Origin: Hemibagrus wyckioides
Lineage: Eukaryota > Chordata > Actinopteri > Siluriformes > Bagridae
Direction of reading: 5' to 3'
DNA: 64,000 nucleotides
NCBI RefSeq assembly: GCF_019097595.1
Contig: NC_080714.1
Coordinates: forward strand, 6,234,759-6,298,758
Part shown: positions 1 to 12,700 of the stretch, piece after piece
Layout: each line of letters begins with the position of its first letter
Numbering within the stretch: position 1 is the stretch's first letter
Notes under the pieces: generated by a model
The model's input: the letters and a program-made list of their open reading frames with translations, nothing else
Told to the model about the DNA's origin: nothing
Database searches by the model: none
Translations under genes and position numbers: made by a program

Positions 1-1640
<1,640 letters not shown>

Positions 1641-4600
1641 TACTAATTATGCTAGTAACTGTATGCTTCTAATGGTTAGACTTAATGGTAAAAAAAAAAA
1701 CAAAAAAAAAACAACAACAACAAACGAGGACTAGTCCAGTCTAACAACATATTTCTCATTTTGTCTTCAGAGGCGAAGGGACCGGTGGTTTTTGTCCTGA
1801 AAGTAAACTGCAGCGCTCGGCAGGGTGTTGAAGTGCAGATAAGCAGACGCACAAGATAACGGCAGGATAGCGTGAGTCGTGTGTGCACCTTCTGAGAATT
1901 CAGTGAAGATGAAACAGGAATTCCTTTTAAGAGTCAAGATAAAAAAAAGTCAGTCAAAGTACCGGCTCGACGGACCGACGGGCTCGGAAAGAAAAAACAC
2001 GGCAGACAGTTGGTTCGAGAATGCCACCTGGTAGCTGAAAGTCACCCGTCGGCTACGCCCAGGAGGCCGTCTGGAGTTTAAGAATCTGTTGCTTCTCATC
2101 TGCATTGGTGCTTCTTGCCGTATGCTTTTAGCAAAAGGGACTTTGAAGTTGAAGCAGCATTACAACCAAACCATAAAGCTAAGCAGTTGAGGGTTAAAGG
2201 TCTTGCTCAAGGGCCACACACTGGAATTTACAAGACTGGGGTCCAGTTGTTTCCCACTGATATCACTAACTTTTTAAGTTAAAAAAAGAAATTTTGAAAC
2301 TTAAAATACTTTTCACTCATCACATGTTCAACTGGGCAGTTACATCAACAAATTTCCTAAATATCATGGAAAAAAACAAGGAAAAAAGATATCTGTTACT
2401 TTTGTCATGGTCGGAAATAAATTATTAATTTAAAAAGTAAATTTGAATAAATAATTTGCATTTATTTTTAAAACTTAAATATATGTAAATAATTTTATTT
2501 ATTTATTTGATTATTTGCTACTCCACTTTATCTTTTTTTTTTTTGTCTTATTCCATTTCATTTCATTTTGTCTATGTTTTTTTTTAATCAAGAATCGATT
2601 TTAAAATTGATTTTATTTTTTATAAAACATAGTCGTAAAAAAGCATTTTACTGCATGTGTCAAATCGTGTATGATTTTGTATGTGATATTTCTATATTTC
2701 AAATTGATATTTCTATTTATTCCAACAGCTTGATTCTGATATTAACAGACAAATGGGGGGAAAACACATGAGGCTCTGAAAACTCCATTTCAAAAATTAC
2801 CAGGTGGTGAAAAGAAGCAATCGTAGATTAAATATAATATATAGATATAATAGTAAAGAATAATATAAATATAATAGTAAAGAATAGCCCTTCAAAAAAA
2901 CATCCCCATGTGCTTGTAATATTAGCAAATGTCTTCCTTATGCAACTTAGGAACAGCCTTCAAAGCTTCTCAAAAAAACGTTCATAGCTATGGGAATAGT
3001 GAAAGTCTTCACCCTCCTGCTTGTAAATGTATTAATCACACCTAAACACAAAAGAGCAAAAAAAAAAAACTGAAGACCTAAAAAGTGAATGTTTTGGCTA
3101 ACTGTCACAGCTAAAGTAATAAACGAGCAATTTACGTAGTCACGCTGCAAAGTATACAGTAGTTTCCCCCAGGTTTAATCTGGCACATCCACATCATCCA
3201 AAAGTCAACAATCTCTACTGTGGATCAATTATGCTCTATTCCAGGGCTTCTCAGTTCACCCTTCTCAGCACATTCTTGCGATTCCTCTGCTCGAACACCA
3301 GCAGCGAGGTTTGAAATCCAGACTTCCCTGAGAAAAGCACTCGGGTCCACCTCGGCTCCACCAACCTCCATCTTTAGACACCACGTTCCAGGTTCCTGTT
3401 CATCTCAAGGCCTCTTCAATCACTTGAACTCTTCTTAGAGGAGCTCAGCACCTGATTCCAATCATTTTATAAAAAAGTACACCTTTCAGCATCACACCAG
3501 CCAGAAGAAAAGGACCAATATGCTGGTTTGACGTTTTACTCCTTCATTTATCTTCATGAACCGCTCCAGCTTGGTCATGGTGGAGCCGGAGCCAAACCCA
3601 GGAACAGTGGGTGCAGGGTGGGAATAGACTCTGAACTGACACACCAGTTCATCAATTCAGAGCAGCCAACCCACCTGCCTGCATGTTTTTGCAACGTGGA
3701 TGAAAACCTGGATGTCCCATTTGGGCCAGTTTACTGTTTTCAGAAGAAACCAAACCAAAGGAGTTCAAACCGGATAGCGAACTTTTGAAAAGAAAGCAAA
3801 ATGTAAAGAAAAATAGCTCAATGCTGTTTTTATAACGTATTCCATTAAAAACATTAGTTCTGAACCAAACGTCATAACTGGAAATACTAAAGAAAATCCT
3901 TCATTTAAATCTAAAAGTTGTAACCAAAAACTGCAATATTTCTGTTGGTTGTTTAATTATACAAGATCGTACAAGCAAGCAGGCCGTTTTTTTAAGCAGT
4001 AGGTAATCACAGCTGTGATGATATTCAGCACAGCAGCATGACTCTGTTTAGGCAACAAGAAATTAATATCACGCTAACTGACATTCCAGACACAACATGG
4101 TCAAGAACTGTGTTTATATTTCCTCAGACAAGGAAAATAGATCCCGGTTGTGTTACCATGCCAGCGCACAGACTGACTGACACATGGTCACAAATTATTA
4201 CACAATTTTGAAATTGTATGTAGCAAATAGAGACAAGAGGAGTGATAAAAACACATCCCAGTTTTACACAAGTGTGTAGGATAATAGTGTGAGTAGTGTG
4301 TTCCTACAAGAAGAAGTACCAGGATGATGCACTTATTCACCCGCAAAAATATTGGACACTCACAGTTTTTCTTACGTTGCAGAAGAAAGGCGGAGCTGAC
4401 GCTGGGTGAGAAGAAAATTTCAAGATGGCTGACGACACTCTGGCGGATAAGCCAAGACGTCTTTTTTAATGAACTCATATTGTGTGATTGATTTTTTAAA
4501 CATGTTCTACTATAGCCAGATTGACATCATTTGCTATCCACTGGGAAATGGCTTATACTTCCAGTTAGTGCTCCATTTGAGACGATCCCACCCTTCTGAA

Positions 4601-5885
4601 GTCCATACATGAGACACTAGGGTACATAGTGTAAGTGTATAGTACATCATTTGGGACACAGTGAAATGCATCAGTGCTGTTATACTTGCAGCACAAACGC
4701 TGATGGACCAAACCAATTAGTGGACTGTTGTATAACATACCCTCATTTTTCTGTATGTCACCCTTAACATCTTAGTGTTTAAAACTAGTTACAAATTTTA
4801 ATACAATGGCCTGTGCCTCATGCATGCAATCCTTCTTTGCACCTTACACACTTTAGTGTAGACGGGGCAAATGAAAGATTTTTACAATCCCAGGGTGACC
4901 CCTGATCTCAGTTCCAACAACAGAAGCAGAAGAATTTGCCTCTTGTTATCAGTGCTGTTTTTGTCACTCTTACAGTTGAACAGAGCTACATACAAGATAA
5001 ACTCTGCATTCCTGCATGCGAGACAAAGTGCTTCGTGTTCACCCCGTGCATCCGGCTGCATGCTCAATGGTGTCCGACTGCTGCATAAACGTACACGGGC
5101 AGGTAGCGTGAACAATCTGTTTCAGTGTGAGCCTTTCAAATGACAACGTGGACATAAGATCGTAGTTTTTTTGTGTGTGTGTTAATCATGTGTTTTTATC
5201 GACTGAATGCAAGAACCATGATCATATTCCGTGTGAAACCAATTACAGCATTTTTTTCTGATTATTATTAAAGTCAAGCATTGCTAAATAAAGAGGGCAA
5301 ATTGATGCAAGACAAAATCCCAGCAGAGTCTTCAGTGTTTTTACTGGCAGAAGGGATTACAGCAATTACAGCTCAGACAGCCATATGCATCCAGCTTGTA
5401 AGCCTTGTAAGAGTATAAAAAGGTTTTGTTGAATAAGAACGAGAACAGGAACATGCTTTTTCGATTAAAGCGTTGGATTTGAAGTGAACAGGTCCAAATT
5501 CGTTAACATTAATATGTTAAGATATGGCGGTTTTTAGAGGAACTACTGAAGCAAATGTTGGAGATTTCTTTTGTCTTCAATCAGCCCCATTTTTTCTCTT
5601 CCATTCATTTGTTATGTACTTTAAACAATCACTTAAAGATGCTGCTAGGCTACTGTGGTTTGAATCTCTTTAAGTGGAACCATGTGTATGTGCCATTATA
5701 GCAACTTTTATCAAGGGCCCCATAATTAACATTAATAAAAGGCTGATATTTATCAGTGTAGTCGCGGTGGATCACTATGTGATGACCTCCGGGTGGTTGC
5801 ATGTCTCTTCCGTTTTTGGCAGAACCTAAATGTAGTGCTTTTTTTTATACAGACTTTTGTGTTTTAAACCAACTTTGGATTTTTA
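1641..5885. other. No gene seen; AT-rich intergenic DNA
   Basis: No open frame here resembles a known protein and none is longer than about 96 codons. A short SINE fragment (gggttaaaggtcttgctcaag) lies near 2188-2210. The rest is AT-rich single-copy-looking sequence with poly-A and poly-T runs. It presumably forms the upstream flank of the npm2-like gene. Confidence 0.6.
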
Positions 5886-6200
5886 CTTCAGAACTGCACC
5901 AGTGTACATCATGCACACCTCCCAACTTTCCTTCTTACAAAACTGATTCCACAATTCTGATGCCATTTGTGTGAAATGCATTATAAACATAGTCAAATTG
6001 TCCTTCACAACAACTTCTTGCTGGCCCACAGCTCCAGGGTCCTGAGTTCAATCTTGAGCTCAGGTTACTGTCTGTTTGTGAGTTTTGCACGTTCTCCTCA
6101 TATATTTTTCCTCCAGGTTCTCCAGGTTTCTCCCACTGTCCAAAAACATGTAGAGAGACTATGCAACATTCCCCCTAGATGAGCATGAGTGTGTGACAAC
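5886..6200. repeat. Degenerate interspersed repeat
   Basis: Words such as ctccagggtcctgagttc, gcacgttctcctc, ctccaggtttctccc and gtccaaaaacatgtag match a repeat common in fish genomes. Related copies appear near 44050-44290 and around the nested insertion at 31325-31775. It is heavily decayed and non-coding. Confidence 0.5.
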
Positions 6201-6739
6201 CTCTAAACACACATAGAAAACAGTATTTTTCATCACCCCAGTCTACTATAACTAAAATTTAATGGTATTTAATGGTTAGAATAGTTCACAACCACTTCAC
6301 TACTGTTTTATCCCGAATTTCCTCAAGATCATCGGAAGAAGAAAAATATGTTTAGACTGTTTGTAATGTCATCTTGATATTAGCATGGATGAAAGTTCAC
6401 ATTTTGTGTATCTGGTCATTTACTTCAACAATTTTTTGCCTGAGATTAGTTAACACGTTTTTCAATGGTACGGGAATGCTTTTGTTAACTGCTTTTAAAT
6501 GATTTTTTTTTAGAAGTTTAAAGAGCTCAATGGAACCCCAAAGGAATCAGCAACCTGTCACTTTTCGACGCCAGTCACTGACCCTCTGAAGGAACAGGTA
6601 GCCCATACCTGACCTAAGCATCTTTCAACTTCATAATTTAGTTTAAGAAACACTTTTGTTTCTTCGAATTGAAGTCTTTTCACCATGACAAGCAGCAGAA
6701 CACTAAGTCCGTCCAAAATTCAAACAGGTTTTGTTTTTA

Positions 6740-6931
6740 TTCATTTAACATCTCCATGCTTAGCCAACTCCACGCGGAAGCCATGTTGTTTAAAGGTCTC
6801 GCGCTGCCCTCTGGCGGCCATTTTAGTTTATCAGGCTGTTTTACGGCGTTCAGTAAACACCTGAGATTCATTCACTAATTTTTTTTCATTAATCACTCGC
6901 GTCTTCGAGTCTGATTTCGCCTCGTCTTTCA
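6740..6931 (+). promoter_or_regulatory. Candidate promoter and non-coding first exon of the npm2-like gene
   Basis: This stretch is richer in CpG than its surroundings. It carries an ETS-like gcggaag (6774-6780) and a YY1-like ggcggccatttt (6813-6824), both common in TATA-less promoters. A plausible splice donor (tttca|gtaagt) follows at 6931/6932. The next acceptor (tgtgag) ends at 7215, just before the start codon of the npm2-like gene. The assignment is inference from position and motifs, with no transcript evidence. Confidence 0.35.
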
Positions 6932-7233
6932 GTAAGTTAAAATGTCCTAGCACTAAAATCATAACGATCTAAGTCATTAAGAAGGTATAAACACTGAGCT
7001 TAATGAAAACAGATCTCTCAATTGAACTGAATGTAGCATTTAAGTTTGAAGTCACGTGCATGTCATACTTGTAATAATGACTTGTTTAATGTATGACTGC
7101 ATGGCATATAACGAATGTTTAATCAATTTAAGCTATTCTGTGGCTTAAATGCAACACCAAATACTTTCATAAGTACAACTATCACCCATGAACATCTCTG
7201 CATTTTGCTTGTGAGGTCTGAAATTTCAAAGAA

Positions 7234-8955
7234 ATGACCACCTGCATTGCTGAAGACATTTCCATAACTTCAGTCGATTTGTCAGACGTAACCAGCTCTT
7301 CATCCATTTCCGATAAAGTCTGTGTTCACTGGGGTAGGACCTGGCTGTTTTATTTCTTACCTTATTTTTTGTTTTCGAATAACTACCACCAGCCACTCTG
7401 CATTCATGTGTTTGTCTTTTATCCAGGATGTGAGCTCAGTTCCAGCCAAACCACAGTCGTGTTTGAGGCAGAAGATGATCTTTTGGAGAACCAGTTCTTC
7501 ATCAAAACAGTAAGATCACTCATCTGTTCATAAGTGACTGATCGTCTGCCCTGGATTGGACCGAAACCAGATTTAGGTTGAAGATGTCTAGAATGTGTCT
7601 CGAATAGAGCAAGATGCTGTTTTTCCCTACTGGGCTTAAAATAAAAGAAGATAAGACAGGATAAGTGGACCCGATCAATACTGTGTGAAAATCCGATCCG
7701 TTCTTTCCATCCCCGATGAAAAACTCGCATACTATTATTAGTTGTGCCAAATCTGAGATGGCCCAGTGCCAGCCAACCCGTACCACTTTCGTTCGGCCCG
7801 CATATGGCCATGGAACAATGGCAACGAACTCATCCAAAACTGGCTCCCAGAACACAGCAACAACTCAACCTTGATGACATCTTTGCTGAAAACATGATAT
7901 GAACCAGAGCATACAGTTGAGCCCAAAACTGCAATCCTTTGCTAGTACATATGGGTCGATGAATCTGGCCCAGATTCTAGATGCTATTAAAAACCTTAAA
8001 AGTGGATAATCTCAAGTCTCTTCATTGTGTTAACTTCCATTTACGTCCCTGAACTGTCTGAAACGTGGGTAGTTGTTCCACGCTTGGTAAATGAATTTGC
8101 TGCTGCATGGGTGGAATATTGTGTATAAATTTGCAATTTTGGAATAAATGGTGTGAGCAGCTGTACTGTGAGTAACAAGTTTCAGTGGGAATGCAAATGA
8201 TCAACTTTCTTACTTCATTCTGTTTGTGTTGAGCTTCTGAAAATGTGCAACAGCTTTTTTTTCCCCATATTTTTTATTACAGGTTAGAGAATCACTCAGA
8301 CAGCATAATAATCACTTATTCGTTTGGCCTATCTTGGTGTCTCAACTGCAAGTTGTCTATTTTTTTTTTTTTCTACCTATTTTTTCAAGTGGGTTGAAAT
8401 GTGCTTTTTACTTAAAGGCAAGAGCAGCAAATGTACCCTCCTAAAGTTTCAGACAGTTCAAGATTGGTGATTAGAATTTAATTCCACTTTCTCCGGCTGC
8501 TGGTACAGATATGCCTGAGTGCACAGGCAAGTGATGAGCTGCATGTAGTTGCTGTATCTGACGGAGTTGGCGAGTCCAAGCCTATTCCGATTGCGACCCT
8601 GCGTCACTGTATGCCCACAGTGAGTCGATCACAATCTAACAAACTAATTTCTCGGTCAGTACATTTATGCAGCATGCACTTGATCACGCACTTTATCTGG
8701 TGTTTCAGGTCAGCTTCCCTGCCTTGGAGCTAATGCCGCCTGTTACCTTCAATTTGTGTTCAGGCAAAGGGCCGGTCTTCATCTCTGCACAGCACATTAC
8801 ACGTGAGCACCAAGTATGTAGTGTATATAGCTTGGGTATGGTTTTAATAAACAGTTATATTTTCCATTTTTGTTTTTTCAGTTAATCCTACTGAAAATAC
8901 AGAAGAGGAGGAGGATGGAGGAGGAAGCTTCTTGGTTGATGATCTGACAGACTGA
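7234..8955 (+). CDS. npm2: Nucleoplasmin-family histone chaperone (NPM2-like), five coding exons
   Basis: Coding exons are 7234-7333, 7427-7509, 8509-8619, 8709-8802 and 8882-8955. All introns are GT-AG and all joins are in phase, giving 153 residues. An in-frame TGA at 7219 supports the ATG at 7234. Residues 33-129 form the nucleoplasmin core: WGCELS at the first strand, an acidic EAEDD (47-51) in the A1-loop position, TICL (61-64), then PPVTF and GKGPVF. These resemble NPM2 more than NPM1 or NPM3. The family forms pentamers that store and exchange histones, and NPM2 acts in eggs and in remodelling of sperm chromatin. The tail is only about 24 residues, with one acidic run (EEEED, 137-141) and no Lys or Arg, so the basic nuclear-localisation segment of typical NPM2 (about 200 residues) is absent. 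I infer the paralogue (npm2a or npm2b) cannot be told from this sequence alone. Confidence 0.87.
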
Positions 8956-9433
8956 ACTATCATCAATCCAATGTGTGGATGAATTTGAGCATTTTTTGAG
9001 ATCAAAATGTTGACAACAGCTTGGATGTGTGGGATCGGTGATGTGATGTTTATGATTCGGAATGAAAGAAATATGTCACAGGAAACAAATCCAGAGTCTT
9101 GGTATATTTAGGCAGCAGGCTGTGATGTTATTTGTCTGCCTTTTCTTTTAGCACTAATCAGATACAGGCGATGAACCCACGGTCAAGTGCTTACTTGCTG
9201 AAATTAATGAATGCGATGCAAATTAGAAAAGAGCAACGATGATTGCCGCACTGAATTCACTGATGCGTCTTAATATATGAATAGAAGTGGGTTTGATCAT
9301 CTGTCTGACCGTGAATAATAGTGATTTGTATTGTTAATATGAAAAGTGTGACTGGGGTTTTTTTTTGTGTGTGTGTGACGAAAATGCAATTAAATGTCAT
9401 TTTTATCACTGATGCAAATCAGACTGGGTGTGA

Positions 9434-9439
9434 AATAAA
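9434..9439 (+). terminator. Likely poly(A) signal of the npm2-like gene
   Basis: An AATAAA lies about 480 bases after the npm2-like stop codon and upstream of a GT-rich and poly-G stretch (9460-9482), the usual downstream-element arrangement. It leaves only about 350 bases before the start codon of the next gene. Confidence 0.55.
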
Positions 9440-9639
9440 ACATTAAGAAGGGCAGGGAAGTGTGTGTGTAGGGGGGGGGGTGTCCATGAAATCAGCATAA
9501 CTATAATTGTAAACTAACACTAGGTTTTAAACAAGCTGTAACACGGGCTGCGTCCCAAATTTCCTTCTAAACACTTCAGTTGACCATGCATGGTGTAGTG
9601 GACTAGTATGTTTAGGCATATTATGCGGTTTAGGACATG

Positions 9640-9793
9640 CACCATGGCTGCCGGTTACCGAGAAACGTCTCGTGCTACCTTAGCAACTACTAGTAAACAC
9701 ACGTAGGCCACATTGGTTCACGCGACGCACCTGCAATATCGCGAGAGCCGAATCCTTTTACATTTATTAAGTTAAACGACATTTCACATAGTA
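9640..9793 (+). promoter_or_regulatory. Candidate promoter and 5' UTR of the got1l1-like gene
   Basis: CpGs cluster from about 9640 to 9960 in otherwise CpG-poor DNA. At 9737-9746 the word TATCGCGAGA matches the known vertebrate promoter consensus TMTCGCGANR, 47 bases upstream of the ATG. There is no TATA box. The gap to the upstream gene's poly(A) signal is so short that this must be the core promoter unless transcription reads through from the npm2-like gene. Confidence 0.45.
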
Positions 9794-12700
9794 ATGGTTT
9801 CCTGGCTTTCTGCCCTCCGGGACACCCCCGGGGTTACGCTCAACACCGAGGAGAAACTTTTGGCAGATTTTCAGCGTGACTCGCATCCTGACAAGGTCTG
9901 CCTCGCGGGCAGGGGTGAGTGACGCAACTGCCGGATTTGCAGGCGCGCGCGAGACATCAATTAACTCAGGGGCTACTGTACAACATCCAAAAATTGAAAT
10001 AGATTCAGAAACGTGGGTCTTAAATATCATCAGGATTATAAAATGCAGATGGAAATGTCCAGAAGGCAATTTCAAAAAGAGATTTTTTTTTTACTCTGGA
10101 ATTCGATTTCATCCATCTTAATTCAGATTAAATTCACATCAAAATCCGGGTGTAGATGCACCTCGGAATTACCTGTTCATTTCATGCGTCTTAATTCAGA
10201 TTTAATTCACATTAAACTCCAGATGTAAATGCATCTGAGACGTTCCTGTTGATTTCATGCGTCTTAATTCAGATTTAATTCACATTAAACTCCAGATGTA
10301 AATGCATCCGAGACGTTCCTGTTGATTTCATGCGTCTTAATTCGGATTTGATTGACATCAAACTCCAGATGTAAATGCACCTGAGACGTTCCTGTTGATT
10401 TCATACGTCTTAATTCAGATTTAATTCACATTAAACTCCAGATGTAAATGCACCCGAGACGTACCTGTTCATTTCATGCCTCTTAATTTGTATTTGCTTC
10501 ACATCGAACTCCAGATGTAAATGCACCCGAGACGTACCTGGTCATTTCATACATCTTAATTCGGATTTAATTCACATCAAACTCCAGAAGTAAATGCACC
10601 TGAGACGTTCCTGTTCATTTCATGCGTCTTAATTCAGATTTAATTCACATCAAACTCCAGATGTAAATGCACCCGAGACGTACCTGTTCATTTCATGCCT
10701 CTTAATTTGTATTTGCTTCACATCAAACTCCAGATGTAAATGCACCCGAGACGTACCTGTTCATTTCATGCGTCTTAATTCAGATTTAATTCACATCAAA
10801 CTCCAGAAGTAAATGCACCTGAGACGTTCCTGTTCATTTCATGCGTCTTAATTCAGATTTAATTCACATCAAACTCCAGATGTAAATGCACCTGAGACGT
10901 TCCTGTTCATTTCATGCCTCTTAATTTGTATTTGCTTCACATCAAACTCCAGAAGTAAATGCACCTGAGACGTTCCTGTTCATTTCATGCGTCTTAATTA
11001 AAATAGAATATGATTGGTCGGTTTCTGGAAAGGAAGCAAACCTAATTCTAATTCTAACTGGTTGTCATGCAGGTTCATTTACAGTATATCTGACCTCAGA
11101 CCTCTAGAAATGCTCTTGGATTTAAATCTGTTTATCCTTGCTGCATTTACATGTGCATTTTGATGTGGTTTATTCAGATATTTTGAGGATAATCACTATG
11201 AATGGCATGACCAGTAGCAAAGATATCACCACCGATCTCGCTGCTCTGCTACACCAACTGACCCGTAAACAGTCTGATAAATTGAACCAGGTGAACAGAG
11301 AACTGACCAAACTGCACCACCGAACACTGGCACCGTGCATGAGAACCTCTACTGCACTAATCATTAACTTTGTGTTCTTCTACTTCAGAATATTTGGGTG
11401 AGAATGGTCAGCCCATTGTGAATCCTCTCATCAAGAAGATCAAACAGCAAATTGCCACTGACCCTACCCTTATCCCAGAGTACCCACCTCCACTCGGAAT
11501 CCCAGAATTCACCAGCAGGGCGGCGCAGCTGGCTTTAGGACGTGATAGCCGTGCCATTGTGGAGAACAGGGTGAAGTCTGTTTCTGTTTGTATGACACAC
11601 ACCATCTGGTGTAGTCATTGTGATTTCAGTGAACGTTTCTTATCACACTTTAGATTGTCCCAGTAAAATCTTGGCTGGATAATGTGCATTTTTCCATGTC
11701 AGATTAAATGACGATCCTCTAAAAAAGTAACGATTCACCAGAAAATGACTTCAGTACCTTTTGCTGATGTCATCAATCAGAGTGATTTGGGCTTGTGTAG
11801 AAAACAAGCTCACATAAATGGAAACTCGATTCAAAAAGGCGCTTATGTGTATTTTGTATTCTGTCCTTTAGCTTGTCTCATTTACCTTCACCACTTGGAG
11901 CTGTCCTGTGAGTCTCCTGTAATCCTGTGCCATCTTCCTATTGGTGGCTTTTAGACAAGCATAATCACACTTCCTACCAGTGCCAGTACTTGACCGTGTT
12001 TAGTCGTAATCAACACCACGTCACGTTTATGCAAAACTCAATTTATTAATGAATTCTTTTACAACGTTTACGTCTGCGACACCGACGCCCTACCGCTGCG
12101 GTCTGTCTGTATGAGATACGACTCTGTTTGTTGAAATTGCTCGTTAAAATCCCTGAGCTTTTTATTAGTCGCTGACGACTTGCCAGCTGAATACACTGAT
12201 AACACCAGTGACAATATCTACACACTGTAGGATGTTTAGACGAGAAACAAGAACACTTTGAAGCCTTTGACTGGATGTTGGTTTGATCTGTAAACCAAAG
12301 CCCGGTCTTTCTTATATGTAAATATGTAATCTTGTCGCACCATCATTTGTCATCATCCAGACGGTAATAGACGAACGTGTCTGGGTTACGCGAAATGACG
12401 ACAACGATGACAGGCACAGCTACAGAGAGATATTTTGACCTCCATGTAATTTCTTTCTGAATTGCTTAATAGTGGGGCCTGCCATGTAAGACTTTCCTCC
12501 ACTCACATAATTGTAGCTTTCACTAGGGGTGAAATCTCCTTGCTTGTACTTGACATTGGCCCTGTAATTGGAAATCCATCCAGCATTCACAAGGTGGTAG
12601 CTGTGAAGCCGTAGGAATGAGAAACAATTCAAAAGCTAAACACTGTTTTTTGGGGTTTTTTTTTAATACCCGTGTTTTCATTTCTGCCAGTCAGCAAGGC

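Noticed and set aside
1770..1859. Acceptor-like tttgtcttcag followed by a 29-codon open stretch
   Set aside because: No family match, no upstream exon and no poly(A) signal nearby.
6514..6597. Exon-like 84-base segment with a good acceptor (tttttttttag) and donor (cag|gtagcc), open for 28 codons
   Set aside because: Its translation does not resemble nucleoplasmin, and joined to the npm2-like start exon it would run into a stop. It could be an untranslated exon or chance, so it was not called.
7419..7926. Open frames of 62-130 codons on the minus strand across the npm2-like exon and intron
   Set aside because: They are antisense shadows without start context or family resemblance; the plus strand carries the supported exons.
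10112..11000. Possible CRISPR-like array because of regular spacing
   Set aside because: The units are contiguous 73-bp tandem repeats without unique spacers, in an intron of a eukaryotic gene.
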